DNA of 64,000 nt from Acidobacteriaceae bacterium (GCA_003131315.1 PKUV01000071.1:1-64000), one strand, 5' to 3'; shown: positions 52,880-62,338, counted from the stretch's first letter. The notes: a model not told the origin generated them from the sequence alone. Translations and numbers: made by a program.

Positions 52880-54942
52880 AAGGACCTCCCTGGCTGTACA
52901 TGAACTCCAAGTTCGTGGCAGACGAAGGCGAGTCTGTCTGTTAGGGCTTCGATCTTCGTCGAAAAGGGCTGAACCGGTGTGTGTCCCCACGTTGGCTTGT
53001 AGTCGAGCAGGATGGGACGGTCCGAGGCATTCGCCGCCTGCAGGCGGGCAGCCATCTTGCGCGCATGCATGGGATTACAGCGCGTGTCTGCATCTCCCGA
53101 GATGAGCAACACTGCCGGATAAGCGACCCTATCCAGGACATGATGGTAGGGCGAGTAGGCCAATAGGACTTGAAAGTCCTCTTGATCTTCTGGCGACCCG
53201 TATTCGTCAGCCCATCCCGCGGCAAAGTTGAAGAGGTGGTATCTCGCCATATCGAGCAACGGGCCAAGGCAGATGGCGGCGCAGAACAAGTCGGGACGCT
53301 GAGTAATGGCAGCGCCAACGAGCAGGCCAGCGTTAGAGCCGCCGCCGATAGCGATGCGGCCGGATATCGAACGCTGTTGTGCAACGAGCCACTCGGCCGC
53401 CGCCACAAAGTCATTGAAGGAGTTCTGACGGTTTTCCTGCTTGCCGGCGCGGTGCCACTGCTCCCCCAGTTCGGAGCCACCACGCAAAGCCGGGACAGCA
53501 AATAGAAATCCCTGCTCCATGAGGAACGTGGCGAACGCGGTGAATCGAGGCGTCACGCAACTCCCGAAGCCACCGTAGCCCGTCAGGAAAGTCGGGAGTG
53601 GACCCGAACGTAAGAGGTCTTTGCGAGCAGCAAGAAAGAGTGGAACCGAGGTCCCGTCTGTGGAGGTGTATGCAGTTTCCTCGACTGCGATTGCAGAAGG
53701 GCCTACTGGAGCGTTCGCTTCATTCCAAGTGAAGACGTCTTCTCGGCGTGCGTCATAGCAATAAACTGCAGCGGGTTCGGAAATTGAAGCGTAGCCGTAG
53801 AACAACTTCTCCGTTGCGGTCGTCCGATTGAGCAAATCAATCGTTCCGTCGGAAGGGGAAGGAATCCCTTCCGTCCGTCTTCCGTCAAGACCAAAGGCCT
53901 CAATCTTCGTGGAAAAGCGATCAATCCGAGTCACAAACACTTGATGACCCGCCACGGCAAATTGTTGAATGCGCTTGTCTGACTCGGGTACAACGTCGTG
54001 CCAATGGGAGGGACCGGGGTGAACTGAGTCGATGCGAACGATGCGGAAGTTCGGAGCTGCGAAGTCTGTATAAGCCAGCAATTGACCATGCACGAAAATC
54101 GGGACAAAGCAGCCTTCAATTTCCTGGACTACAAGCTTGGCCTCAGCCGGTTTGGATGACATCTCCTGCAGATAAACTGAGGTCCGAGGTGACTTGCCAG
54201 TGAAGCAGACCGTGTAGGCCAATAGCTTGGGCTCGGGGGAGTCAAGAATCCCCAGGAACAGGTTGGGCTCTTCTCCGGCAAAGAACGTCTGCTGATCCCC
54301 TGACTGCTCTGTGCCAAACCGGTGCCAGAACGCAGCTCGATAATTGGGATGGGGATCGTGCAGTTCGCGATGGGAGTAATAAAACCCGGAGCCGTCGGGA
54401 GTGAAAACAAACCCGGTGCAGAAGCCTTCCGGAAGGCGATCCGGAAGCACGTTGCCCCGCCCGACGTCGAGGATTTCGAGAGACGAGTGATCAGTACCGC
54501 CTTGCCGCACAGAGTACGCGAGGAAGCGACCATCCTGAGAGATCGCAGCGATAGAGACAGCTATCGAGTTCCCGCTTCCACGCTGGGCTGGGTCAACCAG
54601 AACAGTTTCCGGCCCAAACAACCCGTCCCTCATGACTATGACAGGCTGCTCCCTGTCTTCCTGGCGCTTGAGGAAAAAGTAGCGGTCGCCGACGTTCCAA
54701 GGTTCGGAGATAACTTCCTTGAGAGCCAGCAGATCTCTAACCCGCGTCCTAATTCGCTCTCGGTCCGGAATCGCATCAAAATATGCGCGTGTGTATGCAG
54801 CCTGCTCTTCGAGCCACTTCCTTGTTCGCGGTGAGTTCTGATCTTCAAGCCAGCGATAAGGGTCTGTGATCTCGATGCCGTGCAGGACCTCGGTTACGGG
54901 TTCGACCGGTGTCGGCGGAGGTGCATCTACTGCGTGAGCCAT
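52876..54942 (-). CDS. Cytosolic prolyl oligopeptidase (S9A) in the lasso operon
   Basis: A 688-residue enzyme of normal family length. N-terminal helix and start ITDPYRWLEDQNS, seven-bladed propeller (about 70-410), then the hydrolase domain with GGGSNAGLL (nucleophile Ser), SGDADTR (Asp) and TWGHTPVQ (His). No signal peptide, so it works in the cytosol. It is the first gene of the operon with B2 and C and overlaps B2 by four bases. It could linearise or trim lasso products inside the cell, or provide self-protection. An operator palindrome lies 131 bases upstream. The ATG at 54942 has GGAG upstream. Confidence 0.9.
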   Translation of the reverse strand: MAHAVDAPPPTPVEPVTEVLHGIEITDPYRWLEDQNSPRTRKWLEEQAAYTRAYFDAIPDRERIRTRVRDLLALKEVISEPWNVGDRYFFLKRQEDREQPVIVMRDGLFGPETVLVDPAQRGSGNSIAVSIAAISQDGRFLAYSVRQGGTDHSSLEILDVGRGNVLPDRLPEGFCTGFVFTPDGSGFYYSHRELHDPHPNYRAAFWHRFGTEQSGDQQTFFAGEEPNLFLGILDSPEPKLLAYTVCFTGKSPRTSVYLQEMSSKPAEAKLVVQEIEGCFVPIFVHGQLLAYTDFAAPNFRIVRIDSVHPGPSHWHDVVPESDKRIQQFAVAGHQVFVTRIDRFSTKIEAFGLDGRRTEGIPSPSDGTIDLLNRTTATEKLFYGYASISEPAAVYCYDARREDVFTWNEANAPVGPSAIAVEETAYTSTDGTSVPLFLAARKDLLRSGPLPTFLTGYGGFGSCVTPRFTAFATFLMEQGFLFAVPALRGGSELGEQWHRAGKQENRQNSFNDFVAAAEWLVAQQRSISGRIAIGGGSNAGLLVGAAITQRPDLFCAAICLGPLLDMARYHLFNFAAGWADEYGSPEDQEDFQVLLAYSPYHHVLDRVAYPAVLLISGDADTRCNPMHARKMAARLQAANASDRPILLDYKPTWGHTPVQPFSTKIEALTDRLAFVCHELGVHVQPGRSL

Positions 54943-55072
54943 GTGCTTACGCTCCAGAACAGTTAGGGCTACGGAGGTAGCAGCTCTGGGACCTGGGCTC
55001 AGCCCCACATCTGAGCTAAACGATGCATGCACAGTAAGTCCATAGCGGAGGCTTCTTCAAAAAACTTTTTTC

Positions 55073-55090
55073 CTGCACGAAATCGTGCAG
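55073..55090. promoter_or_regulatory. Lasso-locus operator, site 1 (upstream of the oligopeptidase operon)
   Basis: CTGCACGAAATCGTGCAG is an 18-base palindrome: two perfect 8-base arms around AA. The same 18 bases recur at 57066, with a close copy at 55263. This site is 131 bases upstream of the oligopeptidase-B2-C-precursor operon. The cluster's own XRE regulator is the obvious candidate to bind it. Confidence 0.65.
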
Positions 55091-55746
55091 GCCAGCTCTG
55101 TCCGGGGCGGCTTCGAATGCATTACTTAGAGCCGCAGTAACCAGATTGCAATGTGATGACTGCTAAGAACTTGCACAACGTGGTGGGCGCCCTCGCGGGT
55201 AGGGTAGCACCGAGGATTCGGCACTCGTTGGAGGGCACAGCGGTTCGAGTTCGGTCACGCATCTGCACAGAATCGTGCAAGAAAAACGAAATGCCGTGCT
55301 TTCTAGCTGCAGTGCTCAGTTTGTTTTTAGAGCTGCGCGGCCTGCCAATAACGCGGAAGTCAGACCGCAAGGGGCAACAGTTGACAGCGATCGCACTTAC
55401 GCCGGGAATCGCTTCCCTATGGCCGGTCCTGAACTAAAAAGGATGTACTTACCCCGGTTTTCGCGTCTGTTCGGTTTTCGTAACCAAACTGACTATTTGT
55501 CTTGCAGAGGGCAGCTCTGCCTTTACACTCGGAGGAAAATGGGGGAGTTTTTGCATCGGCGAACTGGGACGTGGCACTGGGTTGGAGTGCTGTGACGTCG
55601 ATCGCGATACCATTTAGCCGAATCTGGGTCCTTTGGGAGGTATGAACAGGGTCACATAGTCGTGTTCGATTGAGCGCTCAGCGATAGGTTGCTGATTGGA
55701 TTCTTCGCCGAGCCCCGTCAAATCCGTCACGACGGGAGTAGTAGTC
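55091..55746. other. Divergent control region of the lasso locus
   Basis: No supported gene. It holds operator site 2 and should contain the promoters of the oligopeptidase operon (leftward) and of the XRE regulator (rightward). Short frames on both strands lack family resemblance. Confidence 0.4.
55263..55280. promoter_or_regulatory. Lasso-locus operator, site 2
   Basis: CTGCACAGAATCGTGCAA matches the 18-base palindrome of sites 1 and 3 at 16 of 18 positions. It lies between the oligopeptidase operon and the divergent XRE regulator gene, so it may serve autoregulation. Confidence 0.55.
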
Positions 55747-56511
55747 ATGACAAGTCCAGGAGGTTGGCTCCGAGAGCGTCGCGAGGAACTCCACCTTTCG
55801 CGTAGTGGCGTTGAGCGCCTTACGAGTGCGTCGGCAAGCGAAGCTGCGAACGAGCGCTATCGCATCCGACGTGGCCGCCTCGCCGACCTCGAGGAAGACA
55901 GGGGCGCACCGGACATTTTTGAGGCAGCAAGTCTTAGCGAGTGCTACAAAGTTCCCTATTTAGCCGTATTGCAAGCCTTCGGCATGAAGGTGGGCGAGTC
56001 TCGGAGCACGTCGGAAAGCGCCTCAATATCCCACGAGCTTTCAAAGCAATGGTCTTTCTCTGACACGGATCGCCCTTTTTCGCTGACATTTCAGAGCAAC
56101 ATCAGTTTCGCCACAACCCGCCTGGTTACGGAGAGCGCGGAGGAATTGGGTGTTCCTGCAGCCGTGCATCGGCAATTGGATTTGGGCCAGTTCCGGTTGG
56201 GAATAATCGGCGTAAACGACGACACCATGGGCGAACTGGTCCCGGCCGGTTCGGTGGTGGTCATCGACAAATCCCATAACACCGTTGAGATAGGCAACTG
56301 GAAAAGTATCCGGGAACGGCCGATCTATTTCGTGTGGCATGAAAATGGCTTCAGTTGCTCCTGGTGCTGCATGGCTCGGGAAACGTTGTATATCGTGCCC
56401 TATCCGACTTCGCACCAGCCGGTAATGATTTTCAAGACACCACGCGCAGCGACGATTATCGGTCGAGTTATTCACGTCTGGCCACCTCTCATCATCCAGA
56501 GACCAGGTTGA
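55747..56511 (+). CDS. XRE-type regulator with C-terminal S24/LexA-like domain
   Basis: A 254-residue regulator. An N-terminal helix-turn-helix (about residues 5-75) has LRERREELHLSRSGVERL and a modified turn. The C-terminal domain (about 150-245) reads AGSVVVIDKSH, then ERPIYFVWHENGFSC and LYIVPYPTS, like the S24/LexA sensor fold. It lacks a clear Ser-Lys self-cleavage pair that I can point to. It converges with the RRE gene and is surrounded by copies of the operator palindrome, so it probably controls the lasso genes. The ATG at 55747 has GGGAG upstream. Confidence 0.8.
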   Translation: MTSPGGWLRERREELHLSRSGVERLTSASASEAANERYRIRRGRLADLEEDRGAPDIFEAASLSECYKVPYLAVLQAFGMKVGESRSTSESASISHELSKQWSFSDTDRPFSLTFQSNISFATTRLVTESAEELGVPAAVHRQLDLGQFRLGIIGVNDDTMGELVPAGSVVVIDKSHNTVEIGNWKSIRERPIYFVWHENGFSCSWCCMARETLYIVPYPTSHQPVMIFKTPRAATIIGRVIHVWPPLIIQRPG

Positions 56512-56533
56512 AAAACCTGCGCACAGCCCCGGG

Positions 56534-56887
56534 CTAGCGGGCTGATAACCGCTCCTTCCGGCGCGGTAATATCCTGGAGAACCAAGACTTCTTGGGCACG
56601 GTGTGACCCGGTCGATGAATCAAATGCTTGGCTTCCAGTGCCTCAACGAATTCGGTTGCGTCTGAGAGAATCTGAGATCGGGATACGGAGAATTCCTGTC
56701 CCAAGGCATCCGCAATCTGATCGAGGGAACGCCGCTTCTTCAACAACCCCCAGATTCTGAGTCCGACTGGGTTGAGACTGAAACAGACGCCTTGTTCAAC
56801 ATCCAGGAGCACAGCTCCATCTTCGGAAGCAGTCTCCCGGACGCCTGGCGCGATAGTGAAGTCTGTGATCGTTGCTGGGTCGCTCAT
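56534..56887 (-). CDS. Lasso RRE protein (B1, PqqD-like)
   Basis: A 117-residue PqqD-fold protein. The winged-helix core spans about residues 12-90 (DGAVLLDVEQGVCFSLNPVG, then LRIWGLLKKRRSLDQIADAL). The tail is basic (RILPRRKERLSAR). Such RRE domains grip the YxxP leader and hand it to the B2 protease. It is separated from B2 by the regulator and oligopeptidase genes, an unusual split for B1/B2. ATG at 56887 with AAGGTGG upstream; a GTG nine bases earlier is possible. Operator site 3 is 179 bases upstream. Confidence 0.9.
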   Translation of the reverse strand: MSDPATITDFTIAPGVRETASEDGAVLLDVEQGVCFSLNPVGLRIWGLLKKRRSLDQIADALGQEFSVSRSQILSDATEFVEALEAKHLIHRPGHTVPKKSWFSRILPRRKERLSAR

Positions 56888-57065
56888 GTTTGCCACCTTG
56901 CGATTGGCCTCTCGCCTCTGTCAGAGGAATACCGGCCACAGTAGACCTGGATTCTCAATGCTGGCAAAAACTATTTCTGTTGCAGGAATTTCTGCAGAAG
57001 GAACTCGCGGCAAGATGATCTTCCTCGCACTTAGGGTCAAACCGGTGGTCCTGCTTCTGCAGCCC

Positions 57066-57083
57066 CTGCACGAAATCGTGCAG
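57066..57083. promoter_or_regulatory. Lasso-locus operator, site 3
   Basis: An exact copy of the 18-base palindrome at 55073. It sits in the divergent region between the RRE gene (leftward from 56887) and the ABC exporter gene (rightward from 57287), so one site could control both. 56888-57286 shows no gene. Confidence 0.65.
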
Positions 57084-57286
57084 CGGCACGGCAGGAGCGT
57101 CCGTGCCGCCAACCTATTGACTTACTCAGGGAAGAGACCAACTTCTTCGTAACTGTCGGTCGCTCAGTGGGTTATGGAGCCCGATGTTACAGAACACAAC
57201 TGAGGCGCGGCGAGTTCGGCGGTCGGAATTCTGGCAGCGAAAAAAGATTTGTTCCGCCGCCCCCGAGAAGTGGTATGTAGCACAGA

Positions 57287-59116
57287 ATGTCGGGGCAAAA
57301 TGGCCAATCCCTGTCTTCTTCCGTGAGCTGGCTTGTCCGCTACCTTCGTCCCCTACTGTCACTGGCGATCGCGGATCTCGTCTGCATGATTGTGGGCAGC
57401 GGCCTCTCGCTGCTCGATCCGCTAGTCGTAAAGTGGCTGATTGATATTGCTCTCCCGAAGCGAGACCTCCACCTCGTCCTGTTGGGCACATTGATCTTTT
57501 GTGCGGTATACCTGGCGAGCCTGGGGACCAACTACCTGGCGTCGTTCGTGAGCTGTCTGCTCACGCAAAAGATGGTATTCCGGATTCGAGTCTCACTGCT
57601 ACGCCAGATTCACGCGCTGCCTGCACACCGTCACGAAAAGTCACAAGTGGGAGATACGCTCTATCGCCTAGAGCAAGATGTCGACCGCGTGGCCGAACTG
57701 AGCGGAGACATTCTTCCCTTAACCATTCAGATGGTGCTCATGGGCATCATGGTGTTGGTCACCATGGGAATTCTGAATTGGCATCTGACGGTGATCGTTG
57801 CCCCGATGTTGCCGATTTTCTACCTCTTGCAGCGCCGCTATGCGGCGAAATTAAAAGACGCGGCGGACCAGGTTCAAAGTCAGTCGGGAAAGATCAATGC
57901 CTTTCTGCAGGAACACTTGGCAGGCATGATGCAGTTGCAACTGCTCAACCGTACCGGAACGCAAGCCAGAAAATTTGCTCGCCTTGCGGCGAAGGGAGCG
58001 CAGCTTCAGATTCAACAGCGGGCCACGGAAATGGCTTTCGGCGGGGCATCTGTGTCGGTCATCGTCCTTGGTATGGGTCTGATCCTCGGGTACGGAGGGT
58101 ATGAAGTAACTCGGGGAGCGTTGACGGTTGGCGGTCTGGTTGCGTTCTACGGTTACGTCTTTCGTCTGTTCGCCCCTGTGAGCATTGCGATTGATCTCCA
58201 GTCGCGGCTACAGCGGGTCGGCGCCAGCATTCGGCGCATTGAAGAGATCGCCGACAGGCGGCAACAACCGGATGGACGCGCGAACACGGTGCCGTTGCGA
58301 CGCGACATCAAGCCCGACCTGGAATTCCGTTCGGTGTGGTTCGCTTACAGCGAAGACCGGCCAGTGCTGCGCGATATGAGCTTTCGCGTTGAGGCTGAAG
58401 AAACGGTGGCACTTGTAGGCCTAAATGGGTCGGGAAAGAGCACGATCGGCCTACTGGCGACCCGGCTGTACGACCCGGATGCAGGATCAATCCTGGTGGG
58501 CGGCAAGGATATTCATGATGTCGACCGCAGAAGCCTTCGTGCCAGCATAACCTTGGTTCCGCAAGACCCATTTCTGTTTGATGAAACGATCAGGGGAAAC
58601 CTTCTATATGGGAACCCAGGTGCAACCAGCAGCGATTTGGATACGGTTGCTGCCCTAACGCAGTTCGACCGGGTCCTACAGAGGCTTCCGAGAGGTTTAG
58701 ATGAACCCCTGGGGCCACTCGGTTGCAGGCTTTCCGGGGGCGAAAGGAAAAGACTGGCGCTGGCACGTACTCTTTTGCAGCAGCCAAGGATTCTGATTGT
58801 CGACGAGATCACAAGTTCCCTTGATGCGCCGACTGCCGCTGGGCTGCTTGATGGGCTCGATCTATTTCGCCGAGATCGGACTCTTGTCGTGGTTTCCCAT
58901 CGGCCGGCAACAATCCTGTGGGCGGATCGAATCTTGGTGGTGGACGATGGCGCGATCGTCGATTCCGGGAAACATCCGGAACTACTGGTCCGGTGTGAAG
59001 CGTACCGGAGAATCTGGCAGTCCCAGGATGACGAGACGCCCTCTATGAGTCTGCAAGCCGTGGATGGAATCGGGCCGAGAGTAGGGGGATGCCGGACTCC
59101 GCATCTTAGGAGCTAG
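57287..59116 (+). CDS. ABC exporter of the lasso locus (D protein)
   Basis: A 609-residue fused exporter. Six membrane helices (about residues 20-300) are followed by the nucleotide-binding domain. It has Walker A GLNGSGKST (about 378), the Q-loop in LVPQDPFLF, signature LSGGERKRLALAR, Walker B ILIVDE and the switch His in VVSHRP, so it should be an active ATPase. No N-terminal peptidase domain is present, as expected when a separate B2 cuts the leader. It should export mature lasso peptides. It starts the plus-strand half of the locus, opposite the RRE gene. Confidence 0.92.
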   Translation: MSGQNGQSLSSSVSWLVRYLRPLLSLAIADLVCMIVGSGLSLLDPLVVKWLIDIALPKRDLHLVLLGTLIFCAVYLASLGTNYLASFVSCLLTQKMVFRIRVSLLRQIHALPAHRHEKSQVGDTLYRLEQDVDRVAELSGDILPLTIQMVLMGIMVLVTMGILNWHLTVIVAPMLPIFYLLQRRYAAKLKDAADQVQSQSGKINAFLQEHLAGMMQLQLLNRTGTQARKFARLAAKGAQLQIQQRATEMAFGGASVSVIVLGMGLILGYGGYEVTRGALTVGGLVAFYGYVFRLFAPVSIAIDLQSRLQRVGASIRRIEEIADRRQQPDGRANTVPLRRDIKPDLEFRSVWFAYSEDRPVLRDMSFRVEAEETVALVGLNGSGKSTIGLLATRLYDPDAGSILVGGKDIHDVDRRSLRASITLVPQDPFLFDETIRGNLLYGNPGATSSDLDTVAALTQFDRVLQRLPRGLDEPLGPLGCRLSGGERKRLALARTLLQQPRILIVDEITSSLDAPTAAGLLDGLDLFRRDRTLVVVSHRPATILWADRILVVDDGAIVDSGKHPELLVRCEAYRRIWQSQDDETPSMSLQAVDGIGPRVGGCRTPHLRS

Positions 59117-59155
59117 TTGGACGAATAGACATAGAGAAATGGGGCGCAGCCAAAC

Positions 59156-60091
59156 ATGCTTAACCACTATCGCAGTTCTAACCCGTCGGGTGGTAACCCC
59201 GGGCTCGCGTTCCGCGAGGTTTGTCGTAGCGTCCTCAATCTCCACACTCTTACGTTCGTGGCCGCAAACGCGCCTTCGGAAGTTGTCAGTTCGTTCGAAG
59301 TGCATCAGCAACGACTCGCTAGTTTCTCGCTGCAGGTTGCAAGCGAGATGCTTGTCCGCCAGCTGGCTGAGAGGAGAAGCCGGCCGTTCCATGGCTCGTT
59401 TTCGCGGCTCTTTCAGTCTTCCACATCGAAAGCGGAGAATGCCTTCTTGCTGGTTGTCTGCACATTTGGGCGCCTGAGCCTCGGCGCCCTACGAGCCATG
59501 AGGCCCGGGATTCCGCGGCGTCTGCAACTCTCCGTGTCGGCCAACATTCTGAAGAATGTCGGGAATCTGCTGATTGATACGGAAGTCGGGAGTAACCCGA
59601 TATCCGACAATCGGAGCAATGGAATCGGCGTTTGTCCCGGCGCTGTCGAGAAGGTCCGCGTCGAAGGGTCTGATCGAAATGTCGCAGCGGAAGACATTTC
59701 TAGGGCACTCAACATATCTTTGCCCAATGACCTCTCTCGCCTGATATTTCTAGCAACTTTACGCGACAACAACTCTGGCCACTATTACCACCCAGAAGTC
59801 GCTCGCAGGTTCTCTGAGGAAACCGCCGATCGGGCGATGCTTGTGTGTCATCGGCGGATTTACGAACAGGTTGTAGCGCTCGCCATCGAAGACTTAACAG
59901 ATCAACTTGACGTATACATCGCGACCGTTCCGGTGCCGAGGGGGCGCCTAATCGAAAGTTGGACAAAACTGAAGGCGTATCGAGCGACGATTCCAATGGA
60001 CACAGATCCCATCTCAGCAGAGATATTTTTCATGAAGGTTGATGTTGCTGTTGCGATTCTAGAAGCAAGGCTCCCGGGCAAGATTTGGTGA
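59156..60091 (+). CDS. Hypothetical protein between exporter and kinase
   Basis: A 311-residue protein, 39 bases after the exporter stop and 15 before the kinase start, so probably in one operon. Residues 195-255 (LIFLATLRDNNSGHYYHPEV, then AMLVCHRRIYEQVVALAIED) form a helical domain with a conserved-looking Asn-Ser-Gly-His-Tyr patch. The N-terminal 150 residues are variable and Arg-rich. No signal peptide. I do not recognise it. Its position suggests a role in signalling or regulation of the lasso locus. Confidence 0.65.
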   Translation: MLNHYRSSNPSGGNPGLAFREVCRSVLNLHTLTFVAANAPSEVVSSFEVHQQRLASFSLQVASEMLVRQLAERRSRPFHGSFSRLFQSSTSKAENAFLLVVCTFGRLSLGALRAMRPGIPRRLQLSVSANILKNVGNLLIDTEVGSNPISDNRSNGIGVCPGAVEKVRVEGSDRNVAAEDISRALNISLPNDLSRLIFLATLRDNNSGHYYHPEVARRFSEETADRAMLVCHRRIYEQVVALAIEDLTDQLDVYIATVPVPRGRLIESWTKLKAYRATIPMDTDPISAEIFFMKVDVAVAILEARLPGKIW

Positions 60092-60106
60092 TCGGAGCAG
60101 ATCGTC

Positions 60107-62338
60107 GTGTCCGTTGCGCACAAGCTGTTCCTCGATTTACCGGCTCCAAAGAAGCTGGTCGTAATTCTGTGGCTGTTTCTTGTGGTCGTCGTGGGCTTGT
60201 TGGGCCTGAGCTACATGACGATTGAAAACCTCTCCGCCGCGAGGGCGTACGTGGGAGCGGAAGGCCTTGGGTCCAAGGCACAGAAGCAAGCCGTCCACGA
60301 CCTGCTGCGCTACTCAATCTCGCACTCGGAAAGAGATTTCGAAACCTATCAAAACGCGCTTCTAGTCCCCCTGGGAGACAGGCAAGCGCGCCTGGAGTTG
60401 GAAAAGCCTGTTCCGGACATGAGCGTTGTCCGCAGAGGTTTGATCCAAGGCCGCAATAGTCCGGAGGATGTTGAGGGAATGGCGGCGTTGTTCCGGCACT
60501 TTCGGCAATTGAACCACATGTCGGAGGCAATCGGCATCTGGTCGCAGGCTGACGCGCTCATCGAACAACTGCAAAGGCTTGGTGGCGACTTGCACCGCGA
60601 GATCTCCTCGGAGAGACCCAATGCTCTTAGGATCGCGGAGATGGCGCGGGAAGTGGACGTCATCGGAGATCAGCTTACCCCGCTCGAAGACAAGTTTTCG
60701 TATGCACTGGGAGCGGGAGCGCGCCAGGCAAAGCGTTTATTTCTGCTGGCCACGTTCAGCGCGACTGCCATTTCCTTGATTGGAGGGTTACTCTTCACTG
60801 CCCTCATATTGCGACACATGCGCCAGACCGAGCAACGATACAAACACCTCATCGACACAGCCAACGATGCGATTCTCGTGATCGACGCCGCGACAGGGAT
60901 TGTACTGGAGGCCAATGCGAGGAGCAGTGCATTCCTAGGGCGGCCAACACGAGAGATTGTGGGTACGCGAGCCGAGCCGATCGTTCTGGAGAGCGATCAT
61001 GAAGCGTACCGCGGAATGTTGAAAGCGGCGCTGGAGGGTACTGCGGTTGCTGGAAGGGAGTTGCATCTGATTCATTCCGATGGGAGCGCGCTCGCGGTCG
61101 AAGTCAACGCAAGCATGACGGAGTTTGAAGGGAAAAAGATCGTACAGGGTATCTTTCGGGACATCAGAGAACGGAAACGTCTCGAAGAAGAAGCCCGCCA
61201 AGCCCAGAAAATGGAGGTGGTTGGTCGACTGGTGGGAGGGATCGCGCATGACTTCAACAATCTTCTCATGGTGATTCTCACCCAGATTTCGAAGATACGG
61301 AGTTTGCCAAACCGGACGCAACTCCTGGAACACGCTGAGACGGTCCGAACGGCCGCTGAGAGGGCTGCTTCGCTTACGAAACAGCTGCTTGCGTTTGGCC
61401 GTCGGCAAGTGCTGGTGCTTCAGGTGTTGGATTTGAACGAGATTCTTGGAGAACTCAAGGAAATGCTGTCCACCCTTCCCACAGAACAGATCCAGTTGAT
61501 GATGACGCCGAGTTCACGGCCACTTCCTGTCAAGGTGGACCCTGGAAAGATCGAGCAGGTGATCATGAATTTGGCTGTGAACGCCCGTGATGCGATGCCC
61601 TCCGGAGGAGTACTGAGAATAAGGACGGCGCGAGTATCCAGACCGCCTTCGGAAGCGTCGGCAACAAGCCATTCAGCCCCGTATGCGATGGTGGAGATGA
61701 CTGACACCGGGTGTGGCATGGATGCCGAAACCAAGGCTCATCTCTTCGAGCCCTTCTTCACCACCAAGCCAATTGGCAAGGGCACAGGCCTCGGGCTGTC
61801 TACCGTGTACGGCATTGTGAAACAGAGCGGCGGCACGATCGAAGTAGACAGTGTGCCTGGTGAGGGCACTACCTTCAGAGTTTACCTTCCCATCGTGGAG
61901 GAACCGGTAAGCCCACGAAAAGCCCCCAAGGTCGCGAGTCCGGTAACGACTGGCTCGGAAACGGTGCTCTTGGCGGAGGATCAGTCTTCCATTAGGACCG
62001 TATTGCGCGAGTTCCTGGAATCCGAGGGGTACAAGGTATTGGAGGCTCAGAACGGTACCGAGGCGCTTGAGATCGCGAAGCGCTACACGGGATCGATTGA
62101 CGTGCTGGTCACCGACGTGATCATGCCGCAACTCCGAGGGATTGAGTTGGCGAAACGTCTCGCTGAGGTTTATCCCGCGATTTGCGTGATCTTGATGTCG
62201 GGCTATTCCGAGGACGCGTTAGTGGAAAACCGGTTGTTGTCCGAGAGAAATATGACGTTGATCCAAAAGCCATTTGATCCAGAGGAATTGGCCCAGAAGA
62301 TCAGGGAGTCACTAAGTCGAAACTCTAGTTCTTCGTAG
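60107..62338 (+). CDS. Hybrid sensor histidine kinase with receiver domain
   Basis: A 743-residue membrane kinase from a GTG start. Helices at about 19-38 and 206-230 flank a periplasmic sensor of about 165 residues. Then a PAS domain (about 240-355), the phosphoacceptor GIAHDFNNLL (His about 381), and an ATPase core with NARDAMPSGG, DTGCGM and GTGLGLSTVYGIV. A C-terminal receiver has VTDVIMPQ (Asp about 670). It senses a periplasmic cue and could link lasso production or uptake to it. No separate output regulator follows. Confidence 0.88.
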   Translation: MSVAHKLFLDLPAPKKLVVILWLFLVVVVGLLGLSYMTIENLSAARAYVGAEGLGSKAQKQAVHDLLRYSISHSERDFETYQNALLVPLGDRQARLELEKPVPDMSVVRRGLIQGRNSPEDVEGMAALFRHFRQLNHMSEAIGIWSQADALIEQLQRLGGDLHREISSERPNALRIAEMAREVDVIGDQLTPLEDKFSYALGAGARQAKRLFLLATFSATAISLIGGLLFTALILRHMRQTEQRYKHLIDTANDAILVIDAATGIVLEANARSSAFLGRPTREIVGTRAEPIVLESDHEAYRGMLKAALEGTAVAGRELHLIHSDGSALAVEVNASMTEFEGKKIVQGIFRDIRERKRLEEEARQAQKMEVVGRLVGGIAHDFNNLLMVILTQISKIRSLPNRTQLLEHAETVRTAAERAASLTKQLLAFGRRQVLVLQVLDLNEILGELKEMLSTLPTEQIQLMMTPSSRPLPVKVDPGKIEQVIMNLAVNARDAMPSGGVLRIRTARVSRPPSEASATSHSAPYAMVEMTDTGCGMDAETKAHLFEPFFTTKPIGKGTGLGLSTVYGIVKQSGGTIEVDSVPGEGTTFRVYLPIVEEPVSPRKAPKVASPVTTGSETVLLAEDQSSIRTVLREFLESEGYKVLEAQNGTEALEIAKRYTGSIDVLVTDVIMPQLRGIELAKRLAEVYPAICVILMSGYSEDALVENRLLSERNMTLIQKPFDPEELAQKIRESLSRNSSSS

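Noticed and set aside
55153-55437. 94-codon plus-strand frame in the lasso control region
   Set aside because: No family resemblance, no good ribosome site, and it runs across an operator palindrome.
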